Source of the DNA: Canibacter zhuwentaonis | GTDB lineage: Bacteria > Actinomycetota > Actinomycetes > Actinomycetales > Microbacteriaceae | DNA length: 28,239 nucleotides | Assembly: GCF_018531125.1 (NCBI RefSeq) | Contig: NZ_JAHDSY010000013.1 | Reading direction: 5' to 3' (one strand) | Shown here: positions 7,436-14,960 of the stretch, piece after piece | Layout of the letters: the number at the start of each line of letters is the position of its first letter | Position numbering within the stretch: the stretch's first letter is position 1 | Made by a program: the position numbers and the translations under genes | The notes under the pieces: generated by a model | Database searches by the model: none | Told to the model about the DNA's origin: nothing | What the model saw: only the letters and a program-made list of their open reading frames with translations

Positions 7436-8464
7436 ATGCCAATAGCAACACCCGCACAGTATCGCGAAATGCTAGACACTGCTAAAGCGCAAAAGTTTGC
7501 TTTTCCGGCAATCAACGTCAGCAGCTCACAGACTCTTAACGCAGCTTTACAGGGGCTTACGGACACAAAATCTGACGGCATTATTCAAATTTCTACCGGC
7601 GGGGCCGAGTATTTTTCTGGTCCAAATATTAAAAACCGGGTGAGCGGCGCGCTCGCCTTCGCTAAGTACGCAGAAGAGGTTGCAAAAAATTATCCGGTAA
7701 CGGTTGCGCTGCACACCGACCACTGCCCCAAAGAAGCGCTCGACAATTTCGTATACCCGCTCATGGAGGCGAGCCGCGAGCGCATCGCACAGGGGGGCAC
7801 GCCTTATTTCCAGTCGCATATGTGGGACGGATCAGCAGTGCCGCTGAATGAAAACCTTGCAATCGCGCAAAAACTACTCCCGCTCGCGCACGAGCTGGGC
7901 ATTATTCTCGAAATCGAAATCGGGGTTGTTGGCGGCGAAGAAGACGGTGTAAGCCACGAAATAAACGAAAAACTCTACACCTCAGCAGCTGACGCAATCG
8001 CCACCGCAGAAGCTCTCGGGTTCGGCGAAAAAGGCCGCTACATAACCGCGCTAACTTTTGGTAACGTGCACGGTGTTTACAAGCCGGGCAGCGTAAAACT
8101 GCGCCCCGAGCTGCTGCGCGAACTGCAAGACGCTGTGGCAACAAAGTTTGGCACCGAACCAAATCCTTTCGATCTTGTTTTTCACGGCGGATCAGGCTCC
8201 TCGCCAGAAGAAATAGCCGAGGCGGTGGCAAACGGTGTAATTAAAATGAACATCGACACCGACACACAGTACGCCTTTACTCGCGGAGTTACCTCGCATA
8301 TTTTCACCAACTACGCCGGAGTGCTAAAGATTGACGGCGAAGTTGGCAACAAGAAGCAGTATGATCCGCGCGCCTGGGGTCGAGTTGCGGAAAGCACAAT
8401 GGCGGCGCGAGTTGCTGAAGCGGCTGCCCAGCTGGGTTCGGCTGGCAAATCAATTTCTCTTTAA
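7436..8464 (+). CDS. fbaA: Class II fructose-bisphosphate aldolase
   Basis: A 342-residue zinc aldolase interconverting fructose 1,6-bisphosphate with glyceraldehyde 3-phosphate and dihydroxyacetone phosphate in glycolysis and gluconeogenesis. Active-site features are the HTDHC block at residues 93-97, the Glu-rich EIEIGVVGGEEDG segment at about 159-171, GNVHGVYKPG at 209-218 with a zinc-ligand His, HGGSGS at 250-255 (phosphate loop) and NIDTDTQ near 275. Length and sequence match the actinobacterial class IIA type. The ATG at 7436 follows AAGGAG at a spacing of five, an excellent ribosome-binding site. The gene lies divergent from glpX. Confidence 0.97.
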   Translation: MPIATPAQYREMLDTAKAQKFAFPAINVSSSQTLNAALQGLTDTKSDGIIQISTGGAEYFSGPNIKNRVSGALAFAKYAEEVAKNYPVTVALHTDHCPKEALDNFVYPLMEASRERIAQGGTPYFQSHMWDGSAVPLNENLAIAQKLLPLAHELGIILEIEIGVVGGEEDGVSHEINEKLYTSAADAIATAEALGFGEKGRYITALTFGNVHGVYKPGSVKLRPELLRELQDAVATKFGTEPNPFDLVFHGGSGSSPEEIAEAVANGVIKMNIDTDTQYAFTRGVTSHIFTNYAGVLKIDGEVGNKKQYDPRAWGRVAESTMAARVAEAAAQLGSAGKSISL

Positions 8465-8510
8465 ACTCTTAACCAGTAGCTGTAAAACGGCTCGGAGGCT
8501 CTAACAACAA

Positions 8511-9380
8511 ATGCAAAAAACACCCGACGAAACCGGCGAAACACCACAGCAACAGGCGGACGCATCGGCTCAGCCTGAAACGAGCGAACAGACGCACACT
8601 CTAAAAAAGCAGCTGCGCCCACGCCCGCAGTATGGTGAGCTAGCTCCCGAGGGTTGGCAACCGCCGCGCCCGCAACCCCAACAAAACCACACCGCGCCGG
8701 GTGAATCTGGCGCAAACCACTCAGCAATACCGCACAACCTGGGTTTAAACCCTGCGGCGGGCAGAGCGTATCAGAGCAGCCCAACAGAGCAGCGCGATAA
8801 TACGGCAAAAAGCGGCAACTCAGCAAAACAGCGCGGTGCGGCAGATAAGCCGCCCCGCGAGGCGAGCGCAGCGGCATCCGCAAAATCTCCTATGGCAGGC
8901 GCTACGCCCGCAAAAACTCCCATTGCGGCAAATCCCGCCGTAACCGCGCCAGGTCTCAAACGGGCAGGGCAAGTTGATCGCGTTATTACGATTATGCTGC
9001 TGGTTACGGGCGCGCTGGGTGCTTACGAGTGCGCCAGCAGTATGCTGCGCCTGCGCACAACAGCAGGCGTGCTAGCGCAGGTTATTCCGGATGACGGCGC
9101 AACAATTCCGAGTTGGGTGTCACAGCTGGGCATTATCGCCGCGGTTGGAATAATTGTGCTGTGGACAGTTTCGCTGCTGATTTCTATTCGCCGTTTGAGC
9201 TTAAAGAAGCTGACTTTCTGGGTCCCCTTAACCACCGGAATTATTGCGGGTGTGCTGGTTCTTGTTGCCGCAGCGGTCACTATTTATTCCGTGTTTCCCG
9301 CTGGAATGCTTGAAAATATAGACCCGGAACAGCTGCAGAGCATTCTAAACGAGCTTGTAAACCGCCTCCGCAGAGTTTAG
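8511..9380 (+). CDS. DUF6264-like membrane protein with disordered N-terminus
   Basis: A 289-residue protein. Residues 1-150 are a hydrophilic Gln/Ala/Pro-rich, probably disordered region containing RPQYGELAPEGWQPP. The C-terminal half has three hydrophobic segments (VITIMLLVTGALGAYE, LGIIAAVGIIVLWTVSLLISI and VPLTTGIIAGVLVLVAAAVTIY). The YGE-APEGW-PP motif followed by DRVITIMLLV recalls DUF6264 proteins of Microbacteriaceae, which I remember near xse genes; this is recollection, not a search. No function is known. A GGAGG lies 12 bases before the ATG, a long spacing. It follows the aldolase gene by 46 bp and may be co-transcribed. Confidence 0.75.
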   Translation: MQKTPDETGETPQQQADASAQPETSEQTHTLKKQLRPRPQYGELAPEGWQPPRPQPQQNHTAPGESGANHSAIPHNLGLNPAAGRAYQSSPTEQRDNTAKSGNSAKQRGAADKPPREASAAASAKSPMAGATPAKTPIAANPAVTAPGLKRAGQVDRVITIMLLVTGALGAYECASSMLRLRTTAGVLAQVIPDDGATIPSWVSQLGIIAAVGIIVLWTVSLLISIRRLSLKKLTFWVPLTTGIIAGVLVLVAAAVTIYSVFPAGMLENIDPEQLQSILNELVNRLRRV

Positions 9381-9390
9381 CGCCCGCACT

Positions 9391-9410
9391 GGCGAAACTC
9401 ATGTTTCGCC
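9391..9410. terminator. Candidate bidirectional terminator hairpin between convergent genes
   Basis: A perfect 8-bp stem GGCGAAAC/GTTTCGCC with a TCAT loop lies ten bases after the stop of the membrane-protein gene and between it and the convergent aroD. There is no strong U tract right after the stem, so termination efficiency is uncertain. Confidence 0.55.
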
Positions 9411-9520
9411 TGATCCTGTTGCAGTTTTCAATACCACCGCGTGCCTAATTCGGCACCCGCGCGGCAGCCCCCTGCACCGCAGATTTAACGCCTGCACGGG
9501 CAACCACCCATGCATTAGAT

Positions 9521-10312
9521 TTAGCGCTCCCGCGCAGCAGCAAGCTCGCGCACTGTTAGCTGCCCTGGAGCAGACCCCTTCAGCAGGCTCGCAAAAGTTG
9601 CGATACTGCCGTTTTCGTGCGCCATAACGCGGCTTTCCCTGCCCAGCTCGCCCATCGCAATACCGATTACCGCGCATTCAAGCTCACGAGACGCCATCCT
9701 TGTTGCCGCTAATAACCGCACGGTGTCTGCCACGCTAACCGGAGTGACCGCAACCTTGGCAACATCCGCTCCCAACTGCGCGGCCCGCGCAAACAGAGCC
9801 GCCAGCTCGCCATCTGCCGGGGTTTGCTGCCAGTTATGGTAGGAAACAATCGCGCTGATATTACGCGCCCGGCACTGCGCAACAAGCTCCGCCACGCTTA
9901 CTGCTCGCAGCTCAACATCTATTGCCGCAGGAAATAGGCTGATCAGCTCAGTAATTACCGCCACATACTCGGCGCTGCTGAAATCACGCTTACCACCGTC
10001 ACGAGCGGTGCGCAGAGTTGCTACTACGGGGATATTAAGCGCCTCAATTGCCGCGTACACCTCAGCCAAGCGCGCTAAAACCACAGCAAACTCGCACCCG
10101 TCGCAAAACAGCTCATCAACGCGCCACTCAACAGCGTCAAACAGTTCGCCCCGGCGCAGCGCATCCGCCGCAAAATCGACCAGCTCGCGCGCATGGCGCG
10201 CATCCCGCGCCTGCAACGGCACAATCACGGTCGCATTTTCGTGAGCGCCCGCCCGCTCATGCCACCTTATCGCATCTGCTACAGCGCTTTTCACTCTGCT
10301 ATTCACCACCAT
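9521..10312 (-). CDS. aroD: Type I 3-dehydroquinate dehydratase
   Basis: A 263-residue enzyme of the shikimate pathway that dehydrates 3-dehydroquinate to 3-dehydroshikimate through a Schiff base. Type I hallmarks are all present: EWRVD at residues 62-66 (substrate and general-base region), the TLRTARDGG strand, the catalytic His in SYHNW (159), the Schiff-base Lys in AKVAVTP (186) and the substrate-binding Arg in MGELGRESR (228), then SAPGQ near the end. I chose ATG 10312 because it gives the normal length. An in-frame GTG at 10366 would add 18 residues and overlap the xseA promoter region. The gene is an inverted single-gene insertion between the membrane-protein gene and xseA. Confidence 0.94.
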   Translation of the reverse strand: MVVNSRVKSAVADAIRWHERAGAHENATVIVPLQARDARHARELVDFAADALRRGELFDAVEWRVDELFCDGCEFAVVLARLAEVYAAIEALNIPVVATLRTARDGGKRDFSSAEYVAVITELISLFPAAIDVELRAVSVAELVAQCRARNISAIVSYHNWQQTPADGELAALFARAAQLGADVAKVAVTPVSVADTVRLLAATRMASRELECAVIGIAMGELGRESRVMAHENGSIATFASLLKGSAPGQLTVRELAAARER

Positions 10313-10331
10313 TTCGTTACCAATTACAAGG

Positions 10332-10360
10332 TTGTCGCATCTGCTATTATCATAGATTAT
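10332..10360 (+). promoter_or_regulatory. Possible promoter of the xseA operon
   Basis: TTGTCG (10332-10337) and GATTAT (10355-10360) are 17 bp apart and end 20 bp before the xseA start. Several other AT-rich hexamers (TATTAT, TATAAA) lie here too, so the exact assignment is uncertain. Confidence 0.3.
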
Positions 10361-10380
10361 AAACACCGTTAGGAGCTAGC

Positions 10381-11595
10381 ATGACAGGAAACATAACTCG
10401 CGAGAATCCCATGTCAGTGCAAGCGGTAAACGATAGCCTACGCACATATATCAGAAAATTGCCTCCTATCTGGGTCGAGGGGGAAATATCTTCCTGGACA
10501 AACAATCGCGGCAACGTTTACGCGGGGCTTAAAGACCTTAACACCGACAGCAAGCTCGAATTCAACATCTGGAATAGCGCATCTCACATTAGCGGCGACT
10601 TTAAACAGGGTGATCGGGTTGTAATGCACTGCGCGGCAGATTACTGGGTTAAATCCGGCTCTCTAAAATTTAACACAACAGCCATCGAAGCCGTTGGTGA
10701 GGGGCAACTTTTAGCCGAAATTGAGCGGCTCAAAGCCAAGCTACAAGCGGCAGGTTATTTCGATGCCCGACACAAAAAACCGCTCCCTTTTTTACCCAAT
10801 AAAATTGGGCTGATCACCGGCAAAGACTCGGACGCTGAAAAAGACGTTATCAACAACGCACGCCTCAGGCTGCCCGAGGCGCAGTTTCGGGTTGTGCACA
10901 CCGCCGTACAGGGGCAAAACACAGTTGCCGAGGTGTGCCAGGCAATTTCGATCCTTGACGCAGATCCCGAAGTTGATGTGATTATTATCGCGCGCGGCGG
11001 CGGTGATTTTATGCACCTCTTGCCCTTCAGTAACGAGCTTATTCTAAAGTCCGCTTTCGAAGCTAAAACACCCATTATCTCCGCTATTGGGCACGACAAC
11101 GACCGCCCGCTGCTCGACTATATAGCGGATGTGCGAGCCTCCACCCCAACCGACGCCGCTAAACTGGTTGTGCCCGATCTACAAGCGGAGCTGGCGGCAA
11201 TAGCCGATGCCCGAGTGCGTACAAAGAAATCGATACTGCGCTTTATCAGCACAGCCACTGAGTATCTCACCGCGCTGCGCAACCGTCCGTCGCTCAGAAA
11301 CCCGGCAGCGGTGCTCGAGAATCACAGCATTGAAGTGCAGCGTTACGCGGATCGCGGCGCAGAACTGCTAGCTCACAAACTCGCCAACAGCGAGGCGGAT
11401 ATTCAACACCGGCGCGCAAGCCTGCGCGCGCTCTCCCCGCACGGCACGATGCAGCGCGGGTATAGCGTCGCGCTCACACTCGACGGCAAACTTGTGCGCA
11501 GCACGCAGCAGCTCAGCAGCGGCACGCAGCTGCGGCTACTGCTGCGCGACGGCGAAGCGACAGTCACAATCGACTCTATTAACAGCACCAAATAG
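10381..11595 (+). CDS. xseA: Exodeoxyribonuclease VII large subunit
   Basis: A 404-residue catalytic subunit of ExoVII, which degrades single-stranded DNA in both directions. The N-terminal OB-fold is at about residues 26-105 (LPPIWVEGEISSWTNNRGNVYAGLKD). The catalytic core carries KIGLITGKDSDAEKDV, IIIARGGGDFMHLLPFSNE and SAIGHDNDRPLLDYIADVRASTPTDAA, all diagnostic. The C-terminal part is helical, as expected for the coiled coil that binds XseB, and ends with the usual RGYSVAL block. The ATG follows TAGGAG at a spacing of five. xseB follows after 17 bp, so the complex is made from one message. Confidence 0.97.
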   Translation: MTGNITRENPMSVQAVNDSLRTYIRKLPPIWVEGEISSWTNNRGNVYAGLKDLNTDSKLEFNIWNSASHISGDFKQGDRVVMHCAADYWVKSGSLKFNTTAIEAVGEGQLLAEIERLKAKLQAAGYFDARHKKPLPFLPNKIGLITGKDSDAEKDVINNARLRLPEAQFRVVHTAVQGQNTVAEVCQAISILDADPEVDVIIIARGGGDFMHLLPFSNELILKSAFEAKTPIISAIGHDNDRPLLDYIADVRASTPTDAAKLVVPDLQAELAAIADARVRTKKSILRFISTATEYLTALRNRPSLRNPAAVLENHSIEVQRYADRGAELLAHKLANSEADIQHRRASLRALSPHGTMQRGYSVALTLDGKLVRSTQQLSSGTQLRLLLRDGEATVTIDSINSTK

Positions 11596-11612
11596 TAAGG
11601 TTAGAAATTATT

Positions 11613-11891
11613 ATGACGACAGTAAACAACAACGCCAACCTCAGCTCTGAGCAGGCTAACAATCAGCTCACAGATGTTGCAAACTTAAGCTTTGAGCAGG
11701 CTCGCGACAGGCTCATCAGTGTTGTGCAGCAGCTAGAGCAGGGCAATGTAACTCTCGATAAGTCTCTTGCGCTCTGGGAAGAGGGCGAAAAACTAGCGCA
11801 GCACTGCGAAGATAAGCTGCGGCGCGCCAAACAGCAGCTGGAGGACGCAAACGGCGGCGCTGGCACATCCGCTAGCGGATCAGATGCGTAA
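11613..11891 (+). CDS. xseB: Exodeoxyribonuclease VII small subunit
   Basis: A 92-residue helical protein with the family signature LSFEQARDRLISVVQQLEQGNVTLDKSLALWEEGEKLAQHCEDKL, which wraps the XseA coiled coil. The N-terminus is extended by about 25 Asn/Ser-rich residues and the C-terminus is a Gly/Ser tail. It overlaps the DUF4245 gene by eight bases (ATGCGTAA), implying translational coupling. Confidence 0.96.
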   Translation: MTTVNNNANLSSEQANNQLTDVANLSFEQARDRLISVVQQLEQGNVTLDKSLALWEEGEKLAQHCEDKLRRAKQQLEDANGGAGTSASGSDA

Positions 11892-12558
11892 CAGCCCAAA
11901 ACCGGTTGTTGCCGAACTCGGCAGGCCAGAAACAGCCGCCGAAACAGCCGCTCGCAAGGCCGAAAATAGCCGGCTGTATAAAAAACGCAAAACGGTTAAT
12001 AACCTTGTGTATTCGCTGCTGGTCACACTCGGGCTGGTGCTGATTATGGTACTGATGGTACCGCGCGGCACCGGCGATTACCCCTCTCGCAATGTTGATG
12101 TTGTGCAGCTGGCACAAAATGCGACTAACACTGCGGGGCATCCGCTGGCAGCTCCCCAAATGCCGGCCGGTTGGCTTGCCAAACAGGCGCAGCTGCGACA
12201 CAACAAAGACACGCGCACAAGCTACTGGTATATCGGGTACACAACCCCGAGCAACAACTACGCGGCAGTTGCACAGGGCACAACCTCAGATTTAACGCCC
12301 GCGGGTGAGGCATGGGTGAAAACGCAGCTGGAGCGCAAAAAGCAGACCGGGCAGGAGGAGTTTGCCGGGCACACCTGGCGGGTTTACAGCCACCCTAAAG
12401 ACAGCTCCGATAACAGCAACGTGCGCTACGGGTATGTCACAACTATTGCCGGAGCGACCCTGATTGTAAGCGGCACAGCAAGCGAGGCGGAAGTACGCGA
12501 GCTGGCAGCAAACACGGTCGCATCACTTGCCTCCAGGAGCGCGGGCAGCAATGGTTGA
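11884..12558 (+). CDS. DUF4245 family membrane-anchored protein
   Basis: A 224-residue protein. A basic cytoplasmic N-terminus (about 40 residues) precedes one membrane helix (NLVYSLLVTLGLVLIMVLMVP, about 39-59). An extracytoplasmic domain follows with GWLAKQAQLRHNKDTRTSYWYIGYTTPSNNYAAVAQ, the layout of the actinobacterial DUF4245 family. Members typically sit beside xseB as here; their role is unknown. It overlaps xseB by eight bases and the carbonic anhydrase gene by eight bases (ATGGTTGA). Confidence 0.88.
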   Translation: MRNSPKPVVAELGRPETAAETAARKAENSRLYKKRKTVNNLVYSLLVTLGLVLIMVLMVPRGTGDYPSRNVDVVQLAQNATNTAGHPLAAPQMPAGWLAKQAQLRHNKDTRTSYWYIGYTTPSNNYAAVAQGTTSDLTPAGEAWVKTQLERKKQTGQEEFAGHTWRVYSHPKDSSDNSNVRYGYVTTIAGATLIVSGTASEAEVRELAANTVASLASRSAGSNG

Positions 12559-13210
12559 AACACGGCTCACCCCGCAACAGGCGTGGCTTAAACTGCTAGT
12601 CGGCAACACTCGCTTCGTTACCGGCAAACAGGAGCACCCCAATCAGGACACAATGCGCCGCGACCAGCTGGCCGGCGGGCAGTTTCCAGACATTGCGCTG
12701 TTTGGCTGCGCCGATTCTCGAATCGCCGCCGAAATTATTTTCGACCTGGGGCTGGGCGACCTGTTTGTGATCCGCAATATCGGACATATTGTTGCCGAAT
12801 CGATCGTCGCCTCACTCGAGTTTGCGGTGTCAGAGCTGGGATCTGCCCTTATCGTGGTGCTGGCTCACGACTCATGCAGCGCGGTAAAAACCGCAATAGA
12901 GCTATCAACACAACATCCGCCTGTAATTCCGCCCGCTGTTGAGCGCACCCTCGCGCCCGTGCTGCCCGCTGTGCAGCAGGTGTGGCACGAGCGTAACAGC
13001 ACAACCCCGTACGTGTCGCCCGCTGTTATTGACGCCGACGCGGTCGGAGCAAAGCACCTTGAGCTGACTCTCAACACGATTTTGCGCTCGTCGGTTATTT
13101 TGCGTAACGCGGTGGCAAGCGGATCACTGGGCATAGTTGCCTGTAAGTACAGTATTTCACGCGGGCAGGTTGAGTTGGTGAGCGCTGTTGGTCCGATTGT
13201 GACACAGTAA
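12551..13210 (+). CDS. Beta-class carbonic anhydrase
   Basis: A 219-residue enzyme interconverting CO2 and bicarbonate. Zinc ligands are recognisable as Cys53 and Asp55 in FGCADSR and as His106 and Cys109 in AHDSC. The Asp55-Arg57 dyad typical of beta enzymes is present. The second motif is slightly unusual: AHDSCSAV instead of the common GHxxCGA. The family VIRNIGHIV stretch is present. ATG 12551 is preferred over an in-frame TTG at 12527 because it gives the normal start and the same eight-base stop/start overlap seen one gene upstream; AGGAG lies 11 bases before it. It probably supplies bicarbonate for anaplerotic carboxylation, fitting the nearby fumC. Confidence 0.92.
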   Translation: MVETRLTPQQAWLKLLVGNTRFVTGKQEHPNQDTMRRDQLAGGQFPDIALFGCADSRIAAEIIFDLGLGDLFVIRNIGHIVAESIVASLEFAVSELGSALIVVLAHDSCSAVKTAIELSTQHPPVIPPAVERTLAPVLPAVQQVWHERNSTTPYVSPAVIDADAVGAKHLELTLNTILRSSVILRNAVASGSLGIVACKYSISRGQVELVSAVGPIVTQ

Positions 13211-13363
13211 CAACACCCCAGCCGCGCCACAAAACAACCCAAAATATCTTGTGGCGCAGTAGCAATACACAATAGCGCAGAAAAATATCCCACACCCGCT
13301 TAACCGCGCAGCAAAAGTAATCCATAGACGCTTACAGCACTATAACAATATCCACAGCCGTGC

Positions 13364-13440
13364 CACATTCACACATTCACACATTCACACATTCACACAT
13401 TCACACATTCACACATTCACACATTCACACATTCACACAT
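13364..13440. repeat. Tandem 8-bp repeat, about 9.6 copies of CACATTCA
   Basis: Nine perfect copies of CACATTCA plus a partial CACAT run without interruption and end immediately before the AT-rich putative promoter of fumC. A perfect short-unit array of this kind is prone to slipped-strand length change. The rest of the 307-bp gap (13211-13363) holds no gene or hairpin that I can see. Confidence 0.95.
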
Positions 13441-13450
13441 ATTTTATGCG

Positions 13451-13488
13451 TACCCTAGAAAGGTGAACTGACACACCCTCCCGGGTGT
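13451..13488 (+). promoter_or_regulatory. fumC promoter and leader hairpin
   Basis: TACCCT (13451-13456), a TANNNT -10 box, is 11 bp past the repeat array; TATTTT at 13440 is an alternative. The -35 region falls inside the array (ATTCAC/TTCACA). Downstream in the leader is a 6-bp hairpin, ACACCC/GGGTGT (13473-13488) with a TCCC loop, followed by AT-rich sequence and AAGGA before the ATG. Confidence 0.4.
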
Positions 13489-13517
13489 AATTAATTTAGA
13501 TTAATTTAAGGATTAAA

Positions 13518-14921
13518 ATGACTAAAGCAGTCGAATACCGTATCGAACACGATACCATGGGCGAAGTAAAAGTGCCTAAAGACGCTCTCTATGCGGCTCA
13601 AACACAGCGCGCCGTTGAGAACTTCCCAATTTCTGGCACGGGTCTAGAATCCGCACAGATTATCGCCCTGGCGCGCATCAAACGCGCCGCCGCTCTCACT
13701 AACAAAGAGCTTGGCATTCTCAAGCCAGAGATAGCGGATGCGATTGTCGCCGCCGCAGATGAGGTAATCGACGGCGCGCACCACGATAATTTTCCGGTTG
13801 ATACTTATCAGACAGGCTCTGGCACCTCGTCAAACATGAACATGAACGAAGTTTTAGCAACACTCGCTTCTAAACACCTGGGCGCTGCTGTGCATCCCAA
13901 TGATCACGTGAACGCGTCACAATCTTCTAACGATGTTTTCCCAACCTCGGTGCACATCGCCGTAACCGGCGCGCTGATTAACACGCTACAGCCGGCGCTT
14001 GAGCATCTCGCAAAGGCTCTAGAGGCAAAAGCTGAGCAGTGGCAAGACGCTGTAAAACCAGGGCGCACCCACCTGATGGACGCAACACCCGTAACACTCG
14101 GGCAGGAATTTGGCGGATACGCCGCGCAGATCCGCTACGGCATTGAGCGAGTTGCTGCAACCCTGCCGCGCGTTGCTGAAGTGCCGCAGGGCGGCACCGC
14201 AGTGGGCACAGGAATTAACACACCGCAGGGCTTCCCCGAAAAGGTTATTGCTGAAATTCGCAAGTCTTCAGGACTTCCAATAACGGAAGCGCGTAACCAT
14301 TTTGAAGCGCAGGCAAATCGTGACGGGCTTGTTGAAGCCTCGAGCGCGCTGCGCACAATCGCGGTTTCTCTCACAAAAATTAATAACGATTTGCGCTGGC
14401 TCGGATCGGGTCCTAACACTGGTCTGGGAGAAATTTTTATTCCCGATTTGCAGCCGGGCTCTTCAATTATGCCCGGCAAGGTTAATCCGGTTGTGCCCGA
14501 GGCTGTGTTAATGGTTTGCTCTCGCGTTATTGGCAACGACGCAACCGTGGCGTGGGCTGGCGCGTCTGGTGCGTTTGAGCTGAACGTGCAAATTCCCGTT
14601 ATGGGCACTGCCCTGCTCGAGTCTATCCGCCTACTCAGCAACGCTTGCACCGTGCTTGCAGATAAAACGATTGCAGGGCTAGTTGCCAATATCGACCGCG
14701 CCGCAACTCTAGCAGGAATGAGCCCCTCAACTGTAACTCCTCTGAATCGTCTGGTAGGATACGAAGCTGCGGCTAAAATAGCTAAGCATTCAGTCGCTAA
14801 CGGAATTACCGTGCGTGAGGCAGTAATAGATCTTGGCTATGTTGAGCGTCGCGAAATCACGGAAGCTGAGCTTGATAAAGCTCTTGATTTGCTTTCAATG
14901 ACACATCCTGAAGTTGCCTGA
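13518..14921 (+). CDS. fumC: Class II fumarate hydratase
   Basis: A 467-residue iron-independent fumarase, interconverting fumarate and malate in the TCA cycle. The superfamily signature GSSIMPGKVNP is at residues 314-324, with the catalytic Ser loop. Also present are TYQTGSGTSSNMNMNEV (96-112), NASQSSNDVFPTS (132-144) and GRTHLMDATPVTLGQE (182-197) with the active-site His. Length and start match FumC well. It lies downstream of the carbonic anhydrase gene but is separated by 307 bp with its own likely promoter and the tandem repeat array. Confidence 0.97.
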   Translation: MTKAVEYRIEHDTMGEVKVPKDALYAAQTQRAVENFPISGTGLESAQIIALARIKRAAALTNKELGILKPEIADAIVAAADEVIDGAHHDNFPVDTYQTGSGTSSNMNMNEVLATLASKHLGAAVHPNDHVNASQSSNDVFPTSVHIAVTGALINTLQPALEHLAKALEAKAEQWQDAVKPGRTHLMDATPVTLGQEFGGYAAQIRYGIERVAATLPRVAEVPQGGTAVGTGINTPQGFPEKVIAEIRKSSGLPITEARNHFEAQANRDGLVEASSALRTIAVSLTKINNDLRWLGSGPNTGLGEIFIPDLQPGSSIMPGKVNPVVPEAVLMVCSRVIGNDATVAWAGASGAFELNVQIPVMGTALLESIRLLSNACTVLADKTIAGLVANIDRAATLAGMSPSTVTPLNRLVGYEAAAKIAKHSVANGITVREAVIDLGYVERREITEAELDKALDLLSMTHPEVA

Positions 14922-14960
14922 TAATCATCTTTCAAATAAATTACCTATTTACAGGAAGTT

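Noticed and set aside
13364..13440. CRISPR array
   Set aside because: The 8-bp units are contiguous, with no spacers and no cas genes nearby, so this is a simple tandem repeat.
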